64,000 nucleotides of DNA from JAJPKK01 sp963802745 (GTDB lineage Bacteria > Pseudomonadota > Alphaproteobacteria > Rhizobiales > Xanthobacteraceae), in contig CAWDKL010000048.1 in NCBI GenBank assembly GCA_963802745.1, positions 362,015-426,014 on the forward strand, in the 5' to 3' direction. Within the stretch, counting starts at the first letter, position 1, and each line of letters opens with the position of its first letter. The translations under genes and the position numbers were made by a program. The notes under the pieces were generated by a model. The model did no database searches. It had not been told where the DNA came from and was given only the letters and a program-made list of their open reading frames with translations. This document shows, piece by piece, positions 46,153 to 56,940 of this stretch.

Positions 46153-47323
46153 TTGTTCTCATGCCTGACGAGGATAGGGCTGCGACGCTGGCTTTCCGCC
46201 GCGCTCATGCTCGTCTGCATGAACCTGATGATGGGCTGCGCCGCGCGGCCCGAGAGCGGGTTCCTGGCAACCACGGCCTACGAAGCTCCGAGCGCGACCG
46301 AGCACACCATTCTCATCGCCTCGACGCGTGAGCGCGACGCGCGGCCAGGCACATTGTACAGCGGCTTTCGTGCTGACTGGCTCGATTATGCATCAGCGAC
46401 CATGTCTGTGCCGCCGACGCATGTCGATGGTAAGATCGAATGGCCGCAGACGCCGCCCGGCGATCCGCGTCGCGATTTCGCGGTTCGCGATGCCGGCTAC
46501 ATAGACGGCGATCGGGCGTTCCTCGCCGCGGTCAATGCCGAATTGGCGAAACGTCCGCCCGGCCACCGCAAAATTTTCCTCTTCGTCCACGGCTTCAACA
46601 CGATGTTTGCCGAGGCGCTCTACGGCTTCACGCAGGTCGTTCACGATGCGCACACGGATCATGTGCCGGTGCTATTCACCTGGGCCTCGCGCGGTAAATT
46701 GACGGATTACCTCTACGATAATAACAGCGCCACAGCGGCGCGCGATCAGCTCGCCCATACAATTCGCTTACTGACAGACAGCAATGCGGAAGAGGTCAAC
46801 ATCCTCGCGCATTCCATGGGCAATTGGGTATTTGTCGAAGCGATGCGTCAGATCAAACTGCAAGGCGGCCTCAAGCATCCGGAAAAGATCGGGCTGGTTC
46901 TTCTTGCGGCGCCGGACATCGATATCGACGTTTTCAAATCGGATTTGCGCGCTTACGGAAAGCCCAAAAAACCTTATTACATCGTGCTCTCGAAGGATGA
47001 TAAAGCTCTGGCCCTGTCAAAGTTTCTGGCGGGCGGACAGGCCCGCGTGGGCGACGATGGAAACGTCGAAGATTTGGCGAAACTTGGCGCAGTGGTGATC
47101 GATCTGACGAATGTGCACGGCAACGATCCGTCCGGATCACAACAAATACGCACAGATCGCCGCGATCGCCCCGCAGTTGGAGCACGTGCTTCAAAGCGGC
47201 ATCGAAAAGAACCATGTCGGGACGTCTGACGCAACGGATCAAATGACCAGTACGCTTGGCGCCGTCGTCAGCGTCCCGGTGAACATTATGGGCAATTCGT
47301 TCTCGATCGTTTCCAGCCGCTGA
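46153..47323 (+). CDS. Alpha/beta hydrolase of the DUF900 type, lipoprotein-like (one frame break)
   Basis: A secreted hydrolase of about 390 codons. The N-terminal hydrophobic segment ends in a lipobox-like LMMGCAARP, so the protein may be lipid-anchored. The DUF900-type core: KIFLFVHGFNTMFAEALYGF, VPVLFTWASRGKLTDYLYDN, the nucleophile motif in VNILAHSMGNWVFVEAM (A-H-S-M-G), VLLAAPDIDIDVFKSDL. After a break near 47135 the end reads HNKYAQIAAIAPQLEHVLQS to SFSIVSSR. I chose TTG 46153 (GGGGGA five bases upstream) to place the signal at the N-terminus; in-frame ATG 45997 is the alternative. Confidence 0.75.
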
Positions 47324-47372
47324 TCATCGCGAAGCTCTTCAAGGGTTCTTGGCTGGAGCGCCTCCGCGCATT

Positions 47373-48626
47373 TTATGCACCTGATCTGCCGTGACATGGC
47401 ACGTCCGGCTGGCCGAATTGCGCGCAGGTGTAATTGGCGAGCGCTGCCGACCTCTTCATCCGTATAGGCGCTTGTAAACGCGTGCATGAACATTAGCCCC
47501 TGCGAAGTCTTAATCTGCGTTCCCTGAGACAGCACTTGAAGCAGATTGTTGGCATCGGGATCGGCGGTCGTGTGCGAACCGGCCAACGCTGCCCACGGCG
47601 ACTGGCGGCCCTGGCCGCTCGGCAGATGGCAGCCAGCACAAGCTTCGACAAAGATACGCGCGCCAAGCGGAGTTTTTTGCACGTCGGCTGGCGCGCCGCG
47701 TCCGGCGGCAGGCGGCCCATCGGGCTGCGGCGGGATGCTGCGCAAATAGGCGACCATCGCGCGGATATCGTCGGCGCTCAGATAGCGCAAACTAAATCCA
47801 ATGACTTCCGCCATCGGCCCAGACGCCGGTCCGTGCCCTTCGGCGTGGCCGATGGAGAGGTATTGCGCCAATTGCGTGTCACTCCAGCCGCCAAGTCCAT
47901 GATCGGGATCGCTGGTCAGATTATAGGCGAGCCAGCCCACCTGTTTCGTGCCGGCAAATTTGCGGCTGTCGTCCAATCCTTGCATCAGATTGCGTGGTGT
48001 ATGGCATTCGCCGCAATGGCCGAGAGGCCCGATGAGATAGGCGCCGCGATTCCAGGTCGCGTCCTTTGAGGTATTCGCCTCGAAGCGATGGCCGGGGACG
48101 AACAGAAGCTTCCACGCCCGCATTAGATAGCGCTGGTTGAACGGGAATTTCAGGTCATTGGCAGGTGGCGCCACGGCGATTGGCTTGACGGTCGCAAGAT
48201 AGGCCGGATCGCCAGCGCATCATCGTCCGTCAGCAAGGCATAAGACGCATAGGGGAATGCCGGATAAAGGTCTTCGCCATTGCGGCCGATCCCGTGGTGC
48301 AGGGCACGCACGAATTCCGCATTGCTCCAAGCGCCGATGCCGTGCGCCCGATCCGGCGTGAGATTCGGCGCATAAAGTGTCCCGAACGGCAGATCAAACC
48401 TACGGCCGCCAGCGAAAGACGCGCCGCCGGGATTCGTGTGGCAGGCTTCACAATCGGCGGCCTTGGTCAGATATTCGCCGCGCGCAATCAGCGCATCGCC
48501 GCTCGGCTGCGCGGCGCTTGCTGTTACCGGTTCAAGTCCGGCTGGCAAGAAGAAGAATGCGGCCGCGGCGGCCGCGGCGAGCGCGGCAACACCAAAGGCG
48601 AAGGCGAGCCATTTTTTCATGCGCAA
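47373..48626 (-). pseudogene. Multihaem cytochrome c, electron acceptor subunit (two frame breaks)
   Basis: A membrane-anchored c-type cytochrome of about 415 codons with three haem sites: CEACH (in KAADCEACHTNPGGASFAGG), CGECH (in LIGPLGHCGECHTPRNLMQG) and CAGCH (in FVEACAGCHLPSGQGRQSPW). The N-terminal helix (AFAFGVAALAAAAAAAFFFL) is a signal/anchor. This matches the cytochrome subunit of alcohol, gluconate or aldehyde oxidoreductases. Breaks lie near 48190 and 47445; the true C-terminus reads ALANYTCAQFGQPDVPCHGR. It is 36 bases downstream of the molybdopterin subunit gene on the same strand and would pass its electrons to the respiratory chain. Confidence 0.85.
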
Positions 48627-48662
48627 GCGTCCATCCTCACAATGGGATTATGTTGCTGTCTG

Positions 48663-50819
48663 CTAGGTTCCGCTCAATTGTCCGCGCCCGAACGGAAGCC
48701 GGCGCAATCTCTTGCCCGTGGCGGCAAAAATGGCGTTGCCCAGCGCCGGCGCCGCGGCCGCCGTTCCCGTCTCGCCAATGCCGCCGGGCTTTTCGCCATT
48801 GCGGATCTGATAGACTTCAATCTTTGGCGCCTCGTTGATGCGCATCGCCCGATAATCGTGGAAATTGCTCTGGTCGATCGCGCCGCCAGTCAGCGTGATC
48901 TCGTTGTACATGGCCGTGCCGAGACCGAGGATAAGACCGCCCTAAATCTGCGCCTCGACAGTGTCGGGATTGACCGTCATGCCGCAATCGACCGCGACGA
49001 CGGCGCGGCGCACGCTGATCTCGCCGGGGGGAGTCACTTCGACTTCGAGCACACAGCAGAGATAGCTACCGAACGCGAATTGCAATTCGACACCGCGTCC
49101 GGCGCCGCGCGGCAGCGGACTGCCCCAGCCGGACTTCTCCGCCGCAAGATTGAGCACCGCGAGGGCTCGCGGATTCTTCTGGAGCATGCCGCGACGAAAT
49201 TCGATCGGGTCCTGCTTGGCTGCGTGGGCCAATTCGTCAATGAAGCTCTCGACGACGAAGAGATTATGTGTCGGGCCGACGCCACGCCACCAGCTCGTGT
49301 TCATCGCCCGTGGCTCGTCGCGAACATAATCGACATATTCAGCGGGAATTTCGTAAGGCGTCTCGTCCGCGCATTAGACGGCATCTAAGTCGAGGCCGTT
49401 TTTGAAAGCGGGCGGCGCCCAACGTGCGAGAATAGATGGCCGGTCACGCGATGTGTGCGGCCGACGAGCTTTTCCATCCGCGTCGAGGCCAGCGGCGACA
49501 CGATCGTAATAATAGGGCCGATAATAATCGTGGCGCAGGTCTTCCTCGCGCGTCCACACGAGCTTGACTGGATAGGAGACATGTTTGGCGATCGAGGCCG
49601 CAACCTCGACGCTATCGATGTCGAGGCGCCGCCCAAACGCACCGCCCATAAGTTGGTTATAAACCGTCACTTTGTCTTGCGGCAGGCCGGCGACACTCGC
49701 GACCGCCTTTTGTGCCCGCACAGGCACCTGCGTGCCGAGCCAGATTTCAGCGCTGTCCGGCTTGATATGCAGAGTGCAATTCAGCGGCTCCATCGGTGAA
49801 TGCGACAGAAACGGCGATTGGTAGATTGCCGAAAGCTGTGTCGCTGCGCCCTTGATTGCCGCGTCGGCATCGCCGACCTTCTTGGCTACGACGCCTTTGT
49901 TATGCGACGCCCGATCCATCGTCGATACGATCGTTTCGAGCGTCACATCGCCGTTCTCTCCGGCATCCCACTTGAGATTGAGCGCTTCGAGCCCTTGCTT
50001 CGCTGCCCACATGTGATCGCCAATTACGGCAATTGCATCGCCCTCATCGTTGCGGATGATGTCGTGGACACCAGGCACCTGGCGTGCCGCCGCCTCATCC
50101 ATACTGGCGAGCTTGCCGCCCTTGACAGGGGTGATCGCAACGGTCCCGAAACGCATGTTGGGTACGATGATGTCGATACCGTAGATGGCCGTTCCATTGA
50201 CCTTGGAAGGTGTATCAAGCCGCTTGGCACTGGTGCCGATCAGTTTGAATTGCGACGGGTCTTTTAATTTGACATTGGCGGGCACGGGCAATTGCGCCGC
50301 ATCGCTCGCGACGTCGCCATAGGTGGCCGATTTGCCGCTTGCATCGTGATGAATGATGCTACGCTCGGCACGGCAACCCGCGGGATCGACGTTCCATTTT
50401 TTTGCTGCGGCCGAGATCAGCATCACACGCGCGACCGCCGCGGCCTCGCGCAGACGCACCCAATCGGCGCGTGTCGAGGCCGAGCCGCCGGTCGCCTGAT
50501 CGCCAAGCAGGGGATCGATATATTTCTTGATGTCAGGTGGCGCGGCTTCGATATTGACCTGATCCAGGCCGATTTCGAGTTCTTCGCCCATGAGCATGGC
50601 GGCACTCGTATAGACGCCTTGTCCGACTTCGGTATGCGGCAGGATCAGCGTGATCGTGTTGTGCAAATCGATCCGCAGGAACGCATTCGGTTCAAAATCG
50701 CCGGACGTATCGGCAGACGCGCGCGCGAGGCTCGGCAGATGCAGGCCAAGCAACAGACCGCCGCCCGCTGCCGCGCCAGCCTTCAGCACAAACCGCCTTG
50801 AGGGGAGGTCATATCCCAT
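48663..50819 (-). pseudogene. Molybdopterin-binding oxidoreductase subunit, IorB-like (frame break plus in-frame TAG)
   Basis: The large subunit of a xanthine-oxidase-family enzyme of the isoquinoline-1-oxidoreductase/aldehyde-oxidase type, about 718 codons. A Tat-type signal (SRRFVLKAGAAAGGGLLLGL) leads to a duplicated molybdopterin domain: ITLILPHTEVGQGVYTSAAM, GDQATGGSASTRADWVRLRE, FLSHSPMEPLNCTLHIKPDS, NQLMGGAFGRRLDIDSVEVA, then after breaks near 49460 and 49340 WWRGVGPTHNLFVVESFIDE, VAVDCGMTVNPDTVEAQI. At 48942-48944 an in-frame TAG stands where the family has Gln (QIQGG); the frame resumes with GGLILGLGTAMYNEITL to the end, including GIGETGTAAAAPALGNAIF. It forms an operon with the 2Fe-2S subunit and the cytochrome. 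Confidence 0.88.
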
Positions 50820-50828
50820 GGTTGCTCC

Positions 50829-51281
50829 TTAGGCCGACGCGGCCGCGTGAATGGCCTCGCGAATACGGACATAAGTCCCGCAACGGCAGATATTGCCGGA
50901 CATTGCGGCATCGATATCGGCGTCCGTTGGATGCGGAGTCTGGTTCAAGAGCGCGGTGGCCGACATGATTTGCCCGGACTGGCAATAGCCGCATTGCACG
51001 ACTTCTTTATCGAGCCACGCCTGCTGAATCTTGTGGCCATTCGGCGTCTGCCCGACCGCTTCGATCGTGGTCACCGGCCGCGTGCCGATCGCGCTCACTG
51101 GCAACAGGCAGGAGCGCACGGGCTGGCCCGCCAGGTGAACGGTGCAGGCGCCGCATTGGGCGATGCCGCAACCGAACTTGGTGCCTGTCATGCCCAGGAC
51201 GTCGCGCAGAACCCAAAGCAATGGCATGTCATCTGGCACGTCGGCCTCGTGCGATTGTCCGTTGATCGAAAGAACTTTCAT
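50829..51281 (-). CDS. 2Fe-2S subunit, IorA-like
   Basis: A 150-residue two-domain iron-sulfur protein passing electrons from the molybdopterin subunit. Plant-type 2Fe-2S cluster: GTKFGCGIAQCGACTVHLAG, VRSCLLPV. The second, four-helix cluster domain: VVQCGYCQSGQIMSATALL and SGNICRCGTYVRIREAIHAA. All eight cysteines are present. It is intact and lies nine bases upstream of the large subunit gene; with the cytochrome it makes up a three-subunit periplasmic oxidoreductase operon. Confidence 0.92.
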   Translation of the reverse strand: MKVLSINGQSHEADVPDDMPLLWVLRDVLGMTGTKFGCGIAQCGACTVHLAGQPVRSCLLPVSAIGTRPVTTIEAVGQTPNGHKIQQAWLDKEVVQCGYCQSGQIMSATALLNQTPHPTDADIDAAMSGNICRCGTYVRIREAIHAAASA

Positions 51282-51343
51282 GCTTCCTGTCCTCGTGTGC
51301 TCAGCGCTTCATATCCAATACAATTCATCAGAGGCGCGTCGCT

Positions 51344-51892
51344 TCATTCGGCGGCCCGCCGCAACGCCTGCTCCAGCTCCTGATCGAGCTCGTGCGCGAC
51401 CTTATCAACCTGCGCATCGCCGAACTGTCCGAAAAGTGTGGATGGCTTGTCGTATTCAAATGTCGTTCCGCCATTTGAATTCTCGTAGAGCACGACACGA
51501 AGTGGCGCGTAGAGCGCGGCGGCCAATTTGTGCTTGGTCATTCGCGACGCGGTGAGGGGATTGCCGATCTCGTATTGAATCGCGTGACGCGCGCCACCCT
51601 GCGCCTTGAGAAGCGCGCCGTGATCGCGTTTCAGGAAGATAAAAAGGGGCGCGCCGCGTTCAAGCTTTTGCGCGCGCTCGGCGTCGCCTGCGTTCAAGGC
51701 GGCAGCGACCTCCGGGTCGAGCTGCGGAACTTGCGATTCGAGCGCCGCTCTCACCTCCGCGAACGTCTTCGTCGAGACGATGCGGACATGTTCGATATGA
51801 ATGGTTTCGACAGTGAGATTCGAATGAGCCAACGCAACCCCCGTCACGCCGACTGCCAAGACCGACAAAATGCCTAGCGATGTCCTCGACAC
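51344..51892 (-). CDS. DUF302 domain protein, exported
   Basis: A 182-residue protein with a signal peptide (LGILSVLAVGVTGVALAHSN) and a DUF302 domain: VETIHIEHVRIVSTKTFAEV, PLFIFLKRDHGALLKAQGGA, RHAIQYEIGNPLTASRMTKH, LYAPLRVVLYENSNGGTTFE, YDKPSTLFGQF. The domain's function is unknown, and other members are found beside oxidoreductases and respiratory proteins. It lies about 60 bases upstream of the oxidoreductase operon, on the same strand, and may be part of it. Confidence 0.85.
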   Translation of the reverse strand: MSRTSLGILSVLAVGVTGVALAHSNLTVETIHIEHVRIVSTKTFAEVRAALESQVPQLDPEVAAALNAGDAERAQKLERGAPLFIFLKRDHGALLKAQGGARHAIQYEIGNPLTASRMTKHKLAAALYAPLRVVLYENSNGGTTFEYDKPSTLFGQFGDAQVDKVAHELDQELEQALRRAAE

Positions 51893-52048
51893 AATCGAAG
51901 ACTATCAGATGTCGATCTTTCTGTAACCTCATGCGCAAGTATGATTTACTGTAAACGCGAGGGAATAGCTTCGCGATACGGGCTTATCTTGGGACATTAC
52001 TTTCAGCGTCTTGAAGACGTCTGGCCTACGTCCTTGCGACGCCCGCAT

Positions 52049-52183
52049 TCAGGATGCGCGGAAGACGAGCTCGCAGGCAATGCCGATGGCCAAGAGCGTC
52101 GCGATGCAAATTCCAAATTCGAAAATGACCTGCTGTCCGACGCTCTCGTCCACTTTGTGGCCGCGGTTAAAGTGATGGTCCAT
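52049..52183 (-). CDS. Small membrane protein
   Basis: A 44-residue protein: hydrophilic start (MDHHFNRGHKVDESVGQQVI), then one helix (FEFGICIATLLAIGIACELV). AAGAGG lies eight bases before the ATG at 52183. No family recognised; short length makes this uncertain. Confidence 0.4.
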   Translation of the reverse strand: MDHHFNRGHKVDESVGQQVIFEFGICIATLLAIGIACELVFRAS

Positions 52184-52286
52184 CTGCGATCGCCTCTTCA
52201 ACTCCGATCGCAAAGAACATGGGCAAAATCGCATATAAATTCGATAAGTCTCGGCGGCTGAAAATATATAGAGAGCGGCAGTGGGT

Positions 52287-52778
52287 TTACACGCGCCGCC
52301 ACGCCGGCAAATGCGGGTCCGCCAACTCGATATTTATCGGGCCGATGCCGAAGATTGCGATGACGACCGGCTCTTTGATGCCGCTCGGAACGCCGTCATA
52401 GTGAAAGGTTCGCGCGGTGCGCTTGACATAGCCGCCTACGGGAACGGCGATTGCGCTTTTGGGATCGAAATCCGCGCCGCTGTTTACCCACCAGGTTCCC
52501 GAAAGCACCATTTGGACGCGATCAGTCGCGTAGCTGTGTGGCGCGCTGAACCAGCCCGGGTTCCATTTCATCAAAACGAGATAGGGTCCCGGTTTATTGA
52601 AATCGCCATAAAGTTTAGCCATCTCGCCGCTGCCTTTCGGCAAGCCGTTCCACGGCATGAATTTGATATTGGCGTGCTGTAAGACGAAAGTCTCTTTCGG
52701 ATTGATGGGCAAGGCCAGCGCCGGGCCTTCGGCAAGCGCCATCATCATCGAAGACAGCAAAAAGTCTCGGCGTTCCAT
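52287..52778 (-). CDS. Cupin-like exported protein
   Basis: A 163-residue protein with a short leader (MERRDFLLSSMMMALAEGPA, with an RR pair and a following hydrophobic run, so possible Tat export). The body is cupin-like: LQHANIKFMPWNGLPKGSGE, AKLYGDFNKPGPYLVLMKWN, FSAPHSYATDRVQMVLSGTW and VPVGGYVKRTARTFHYDGV. The pattern resembles DUF4437-type cupins. The reaction is unknown. Confidence 0.7.
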   Translation of the reverse strand: MERRDFLLSSMMMALAEGPALALPINPKETFVLQHANIKFMPWNGLPKGSGEMAKLYGDFNKPGPYLVLMKWNPGWFSAPHSYATDRVQMVLSGTWWVNSGADFDPKSAIAVPVGGYVKRTARTFHYDGVPSGIKEPVVIAIFGIGPINIELADPHLPAWRRV

Positions 52779-53090
52779 CGTAGCCTCGCTGTTGGCGGCA
52801 AAGAGCGGGAGAGGTCCTCAAACCTCGTAACGCGTATATCGCGATCAGGGTCGGTGCCCGAAGCGTCGGCGTGAACAAAACTTGTTGAGCACAAGCTTAG
52901 CCGATCAAACATCGTTGAGAGGAACGAGGATACGTCCAAAAATCGCATCCATAAAACGCAGCCGTTGTGACGGCACCGACCGAAAGTCTCCCATCGACTT
53001 TTTGCTAATTGCGGCGGTTCGCTCAAAGCATCCAATTAGAGACCGCCGCCTAACGAGGCTCCTCTTAATGCAAGCTATTGCCGTCGGGAC
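52779..53090. other. Intergenic stretch without recognised features
   Basis: About 310 bases between the cupin gene (minus) and a hypothetical gene (plus); it should hold both promoters, but I see no site I can name. Confidence 0.4.
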
Positions 53091-53486
53091 ATGAGCGATC
53101 AAACGGATCACGGGCCGAGCGATGCCGAGCAGCGCTCGATGCTACGCTGTCTGATTGAGGTTGGGCCATCGAAACCCGTTGGCTACCTGCCTCTGAGGAC
53201 TATTAGAGCGGCAAAGTCCGCATCGGAAATTGTCGCTACTTCAGCCCTGACACGTGGATTGGCAGCGATACAATTTCCCCCTGAAGCCTGCTGCATCGAA
53301 AGCGGGGCGCTTTATGTCTACGACCGCGCGGCGCTCGCTGCTCTTCTCCAAGAACGTTCCGGCGCTGCGGCCGCTGCCGGGCTTCCTCTTCAATCGGATG
53401 CCTTCGTGGCTCACATTGCCGCCATCTGGTTTGAACGCAATCATCCGGCGCATCCGATCATCGCGGCGGCGTTTGGCGAGAGCTGA
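53091..53486 (+). CDS. Hypothetical protein
   Basis: A 131-residue protein without recognised domain: polar start (MSDQTDHGPSDAEQRSMLRC), an Ala-rich helical middle (SASEIVATSALTRGLAAIQF) and end (ALAALLQERSGAAAAAGLPL). It converges with the DUF1801 gene, six bases apart. Could be lineage-specific or the frame of a decayed gene. Confidence 0.45.
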   Translation: MSDQTDHGPSDAEQRSMLRCLIEVGPSKPVGYLPLRTIRAAKSASEIVATSALTRGLAAIQFPPEACCIESGALYVYDRAALAALLQERSGAAAAAGLPLQSDAFVAHIAAIWFERNHPAHPIIAAAFGES

Positions 53487-53492
53487 TTCTGC

Positions 53493-53906
53493 CTACGGCT
53501 TTCGTTTTTTCAATTGCGCCGAAGACTCGTTCAGGGCCACGGCGGCGCGGATGAGTTCTTTGAAGGCATCCGCATCCACTTCATCGCCTTCACGGAGATC
53601 TATCGCGCGCCTTGTGTTGCCTTCGAGGCTAGCGTTGAACAGGTCGGAAATGTCCTCCAACGAAGCGCCTTTGGCGAAGGTCAGTTTCACGATGCTCTTA
53701 TAAGTCTCGCCCGTGCAGATGATCTCATCGTGAGACCAAACAGGAACGCCGCGCCATTTCCATTCCTCGACAATTTCGGGATCCGCCTGCTCGATAAGCG
53801 CGCGGACGCGGGCAAGCGTCTCGCCCCGCCAATCGTCCAGTTCCTTGATCCTTGCGTCGATCAGCCGGGACGGGGATTCGCCCTCGGCCATAGCGCTGTT
53901 TTTCAT
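53493..53906 (-). CDS. DUF1801 protein
   Basis: A 137-residue protein of the DUF1801 (YdhG-like/iron-chaperone-like) family: ELDDWRGETLARVRALIEQA, DPEIVEEWKWRGVPVWSHDE, IICTGETYKSIVKLTFAKGA, LFNASLEGNTRRAIDLREGD, KELIRAAVALN. The ATG at 53906 has GGAGGAG/GAGGG upstream, supporting a separate start although the upstream channel gene is in the same frame. Function unknown. Confidence 0.82.
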   Translation of the reverse strand: MKNSAMAEGESPSRLIDARIKELDDWRGETLARVRALIEQADPEIVEEWKWRGVPVWSHDEIICTGETYKSIVKLTFAKGASLEDISDLFNASLEGNTRRAIDLREGDEVDADAFKELIRAAVALNESSAQLKKRKP

Positions 53907-55013
53907 ATGACCCTCGCTCCTCCGAAAAGCATCCGTGCGGGTGGCGCTTCGCCGTGCAATCAGCTCGTAGTCGCTCGTGCGAAAATGGAACTCGATGATT
54001 TGGGCCCGGCCCGGCCTTCCGACAATCGCAACGCCGTCGCCTTCGTGGATTGCGACATCCGCCGACGGCTGGAGCAAGACTTCCCCGTTCTGCCGCTCCA
54101 GCGCAACGACGAGAAACGCGCCTCCGGCAAGAGCCTCGAGCGCGCCGATGGTCGCCCCGACGCTCCGGCTGCCTACGCCCGCGGCGACAACTTCGATTTC
54201 AAGACCAAGGCGGCGCAGATCACGGCCGAGCCGGTCGAGATCGCCGGCTTTAATTCCAGACAATACCTTGGCGACATCCTGATACAGCAAAAGCTCGGCC
54301 ATCCGTTCTGCGCCAATTCGCGTCGGCAGCACGACACGGTTGGCGCCGGCCTGAATGAGCTTGCCTTCCGTGGACGCGGCTTCGCCCCGCGCGATGATCG
54401 TCATCTCGTGGTTGAGACTGCGGGCGCTGAGCGTGATGAACACATTCGCCGCGTCGTCCGGCAAAACGGTCGCGAGCGCCCGGGCCCGCGAAACACCGGC
54501 ACTCCGCAGGACGTCTTCATCCGTCGCATCGCCCTGCAGGCTCAGGAAACCCAGCTCGCGCGCCGCGGTCATGCGGCCGTCGCCGCGCTCCACGACCACG
54601 AAGTCACACTTTCCGGCTTGAAGCTCTCGCGCGAGCATCTGGCCGATGCGTCCGTAACCGCAGATGATGACGTGATTGGTAAGACGATCGATATCTTTTT
54701 GCATGCGGCGGAACCCAAATAATTGTTGGAGATGGCTGGCGGTGATGAGCTGAATGAGCGAGCCGGTCACAAAAATCATCCCGGTGCAGCCCGTGATGAT
54801 CAACGCGATGGTGATGGCGCGTAATTCCGGCGTGTTGATCGGAATAACTTCGTCATAACCGACCGTGTAAACGGTGAGCACGACCATGTAGAGCGCATCG
54901 CCGAACCGCCAGCCGTTTGCCATATACGCCGCGGTCGCGCATGCCGAAACCACCAGCATGAAAGCAACGCCGGCAGCCAAATTTCGGAGCGGAGAGGATA
55001 GGAACTTAGTCAT
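53903..55013 (-). CDS. Two-helix potassium channel with RCK (TrkA) domain
   Basis: A Kch/MthK-type K+ channel subunit, about 370 residues. Two helices flank the pore (AAGVAFMLVVSACATAAYMA and ITIALIITGCTGMIFVTGSL), with the selectivity filter in VVLTVYTVGYDEVIP (TVGY). The RCK/TrkA-N domain follows (NHVIICGYGRIGQMLARELQ; G-x-G-x-x-G), then TrkA-C (about residues 235-340). As written, the frame continues without a stop into the DUF1801 gene. If one base near the C-terminus is corrected, the frame ends at 53903-53905 and overlaps the DUF1801 ATG by ATGA; that would be the normal arrangement. Confidence 0.85.
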
Positions 55014-55710
55014 TAATCAGAAATCTGAGTGTATCGATGCGACGGCGGCGGCCGGGACGTCTGGCGGGAAAAGCCAATAAGAAATCTTTTGGAAGCAATA
55101 TCTGGTCCCACCGATCAGGATGGAACGGTTTCAAGGGAACCGAAATCGGGCCGAAATTCAATCAGAATTTTCCAAAGGTGCGGCTGCAAGTTGGCGCCTA
55201 CGTCGATGCAACGCGCCGGTCTGCCGGCAACCTTTACTGCGCGGGCGTCGGCGACGGTCGCTTGCGCGGTCCCGAGGGCAGGCGATGAAGCATCTGCCGT
55301 CTTGAAGAAGATGGAAGCTCGCGGGAAGCATCTGGCCTCGCCGGAGGGGTCCTAAGGCAGACCGAGTTCAACTGCTAGCATTGCACCGAAATGGCTCGAT
55401 CCAAAGAATCCACAGTGACGGAAGCTCTTTACATCGAGATATAGAACGTCTTGTATCTCACGCTCGCGTGAACACCGTGACGATGGCTAGATGAATTATT
55501 CTCACTCACGTTGTCGTGAAAAGATATACATATTCGCGGCATTCTCCCAGCGTCACGCACTCTGCGGCGGTGCCAATCCTTCAGTATAGCGGCAATTAAT
55601 TCGCAGGCCGAGATCTTGACGCAAATCAAGGCCGCGCCGTCGACGGTCTTCTAGCTCTGCTTCATCGAAATGAACGGCGACAACGCGCCGTTGATACAGA
55701 AGCAGATGCG
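55014..55710. other. Intergenic region, no gene recognised
   Basis: About 700 bases upstream of the oxalate module. Short open frames exist at 55029-55355, with Lys/Arg-rich composition and no motif. The stretch 55430-55620 is more AT-rich than its surroundings and probably holds the module's promoter; I cannot place it. Confidence 0.4.
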
Positions 55711-56887
55711 ATGTCGTTACCGAAGAGCGAGCAAAGTGCAGGTCCGTTTTCTGGCCTGGTGGTTATCGATCTTACGCACGTTCTGAATGGTCCCTTCGGC
55801 ACGACGATTTTAGCCGATCTCGGCGCGCGCGTTATTAAGATCGAGTCGCCTGGCCACGGCGACGATACACGCACATATGGGCCATTCTACAAAGGCCAAT
55901 CTCTTTATTTCAGTTTCGTCAATCGCGGCAAAGAAAGCGTCGTTCTTAATCTAAAGGACGAGTTCGATAAGGCCATCCTTCTCAACATGGTCAGTCAGGC
56001 GGACGTGCTCGCCGAGAACTTCCGGCCCGGCACGATGCAACGCCTTGGGCTGTCCTATGAAGAACTTGCGAAGATCAATCCGCGGTTGATCTACGCGTCA
56101 TCTTCTGGCTTCGGACAGACAGGCCCCCTCGCCAATTATCCGGCGTATGACACCATCGTTCAGGCCATGAGCGGCCTGATGAGTGTCACCGGATTTCCGG
56201 ACGGGCCGCCGACGCGCGTCGGGACCTCGCTCTCCGACCTTTGCGCAGGTCTTTTCATGTTCGGCGGAATCGCAAGCGCGCTCTTCGCCCGCGAGAAAAC
56301 CGGCAGAGGCGCCCATATCGATGTCGCGATGTTCGATTCGACGCAGGCGTTTCTCGAACACGGCTTCATGGAATATGTCGCGACGGGCAAGCCCCTTGGG
56401 CGAATTGGCAACCGTCATCCTTTCATGGCCCCTTCGATGTCTTCGCATCGCAGGACAATGATTTCAGTCATCGCGGCGGGAAACGATCGCCTCTTTGCAG
56501 ACCTTTGCGACGCGATTGGGCGCCCCCGATCTTTCGCACGATAGCCGGTTTGTTTCCAACGAGGGCCGCATGGGGAACAATGCGGCTCTCAAATCCGAAC
56601 TCGAAGCGGCTCTTAAAAAGCAGCCTGCGGCGCATTGGCTGAAGGTCATTCATGCCGCAGGCGTTCCAGTCTCGCCAATTCTGAACGTCTCGGAAAGCGC
56701 CGAACATCCTCAAACTCAAGCGCGCAACATGCTGATCGAAGCGGGCGGGGTCAGAATGACGGGCAACCCCATAAAAATATCCGGGTATCCCGACCCGCAG
56801 GTGCGCGAAGGCGCGCCGACACTCGATCAGCACGGCGACGCGCTACGTCGTGAGTTTGCGGTGCCGGTTCCGACCGGGGCGACGTAA
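55711..56887 (+). pseudogene. CaiB/BaiF CoA-transferase (frame breaks)
   Basis: A class III CoA-transferase of about 390 codons. The N-terminal domain: FSGLVVIDLTHVLNGPFGTT, LADLGARVIKIESPGHGDDT, AENFRPGTMQRLGLSYEELA, GFGQTGPLANYPAYDTIVQA and SLSDLCAGLFMFGGIASALF, in which the Asp after SL is the catalytic aspartate. Breaks near 56430, 56462 and 56517 lead to the C-terminal domain with KSELEAALKKQPAAHWLKVI, AAGVPVSPILNVSESAEHPQ. By its place next to OxlT, Frc and Oxc it may be a succinyl- or acetyl-CoA:oxalate CoA-transferase; this is inference. Confidence 0.82.
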
Positions 56888-56940
56888 GCGCCGGACCAAT
56901 CTCCCGAAGATACGAAACTAAATTCGAAGGAGTGTTTTCA

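Noticed and set aside
55037..55288. H-NS-like or DNA-binding basic protein
   Set aside because: Rich in Lys/Arg but without the conserved C-terminal DNA-binding motif; overlapping frames are equally open.
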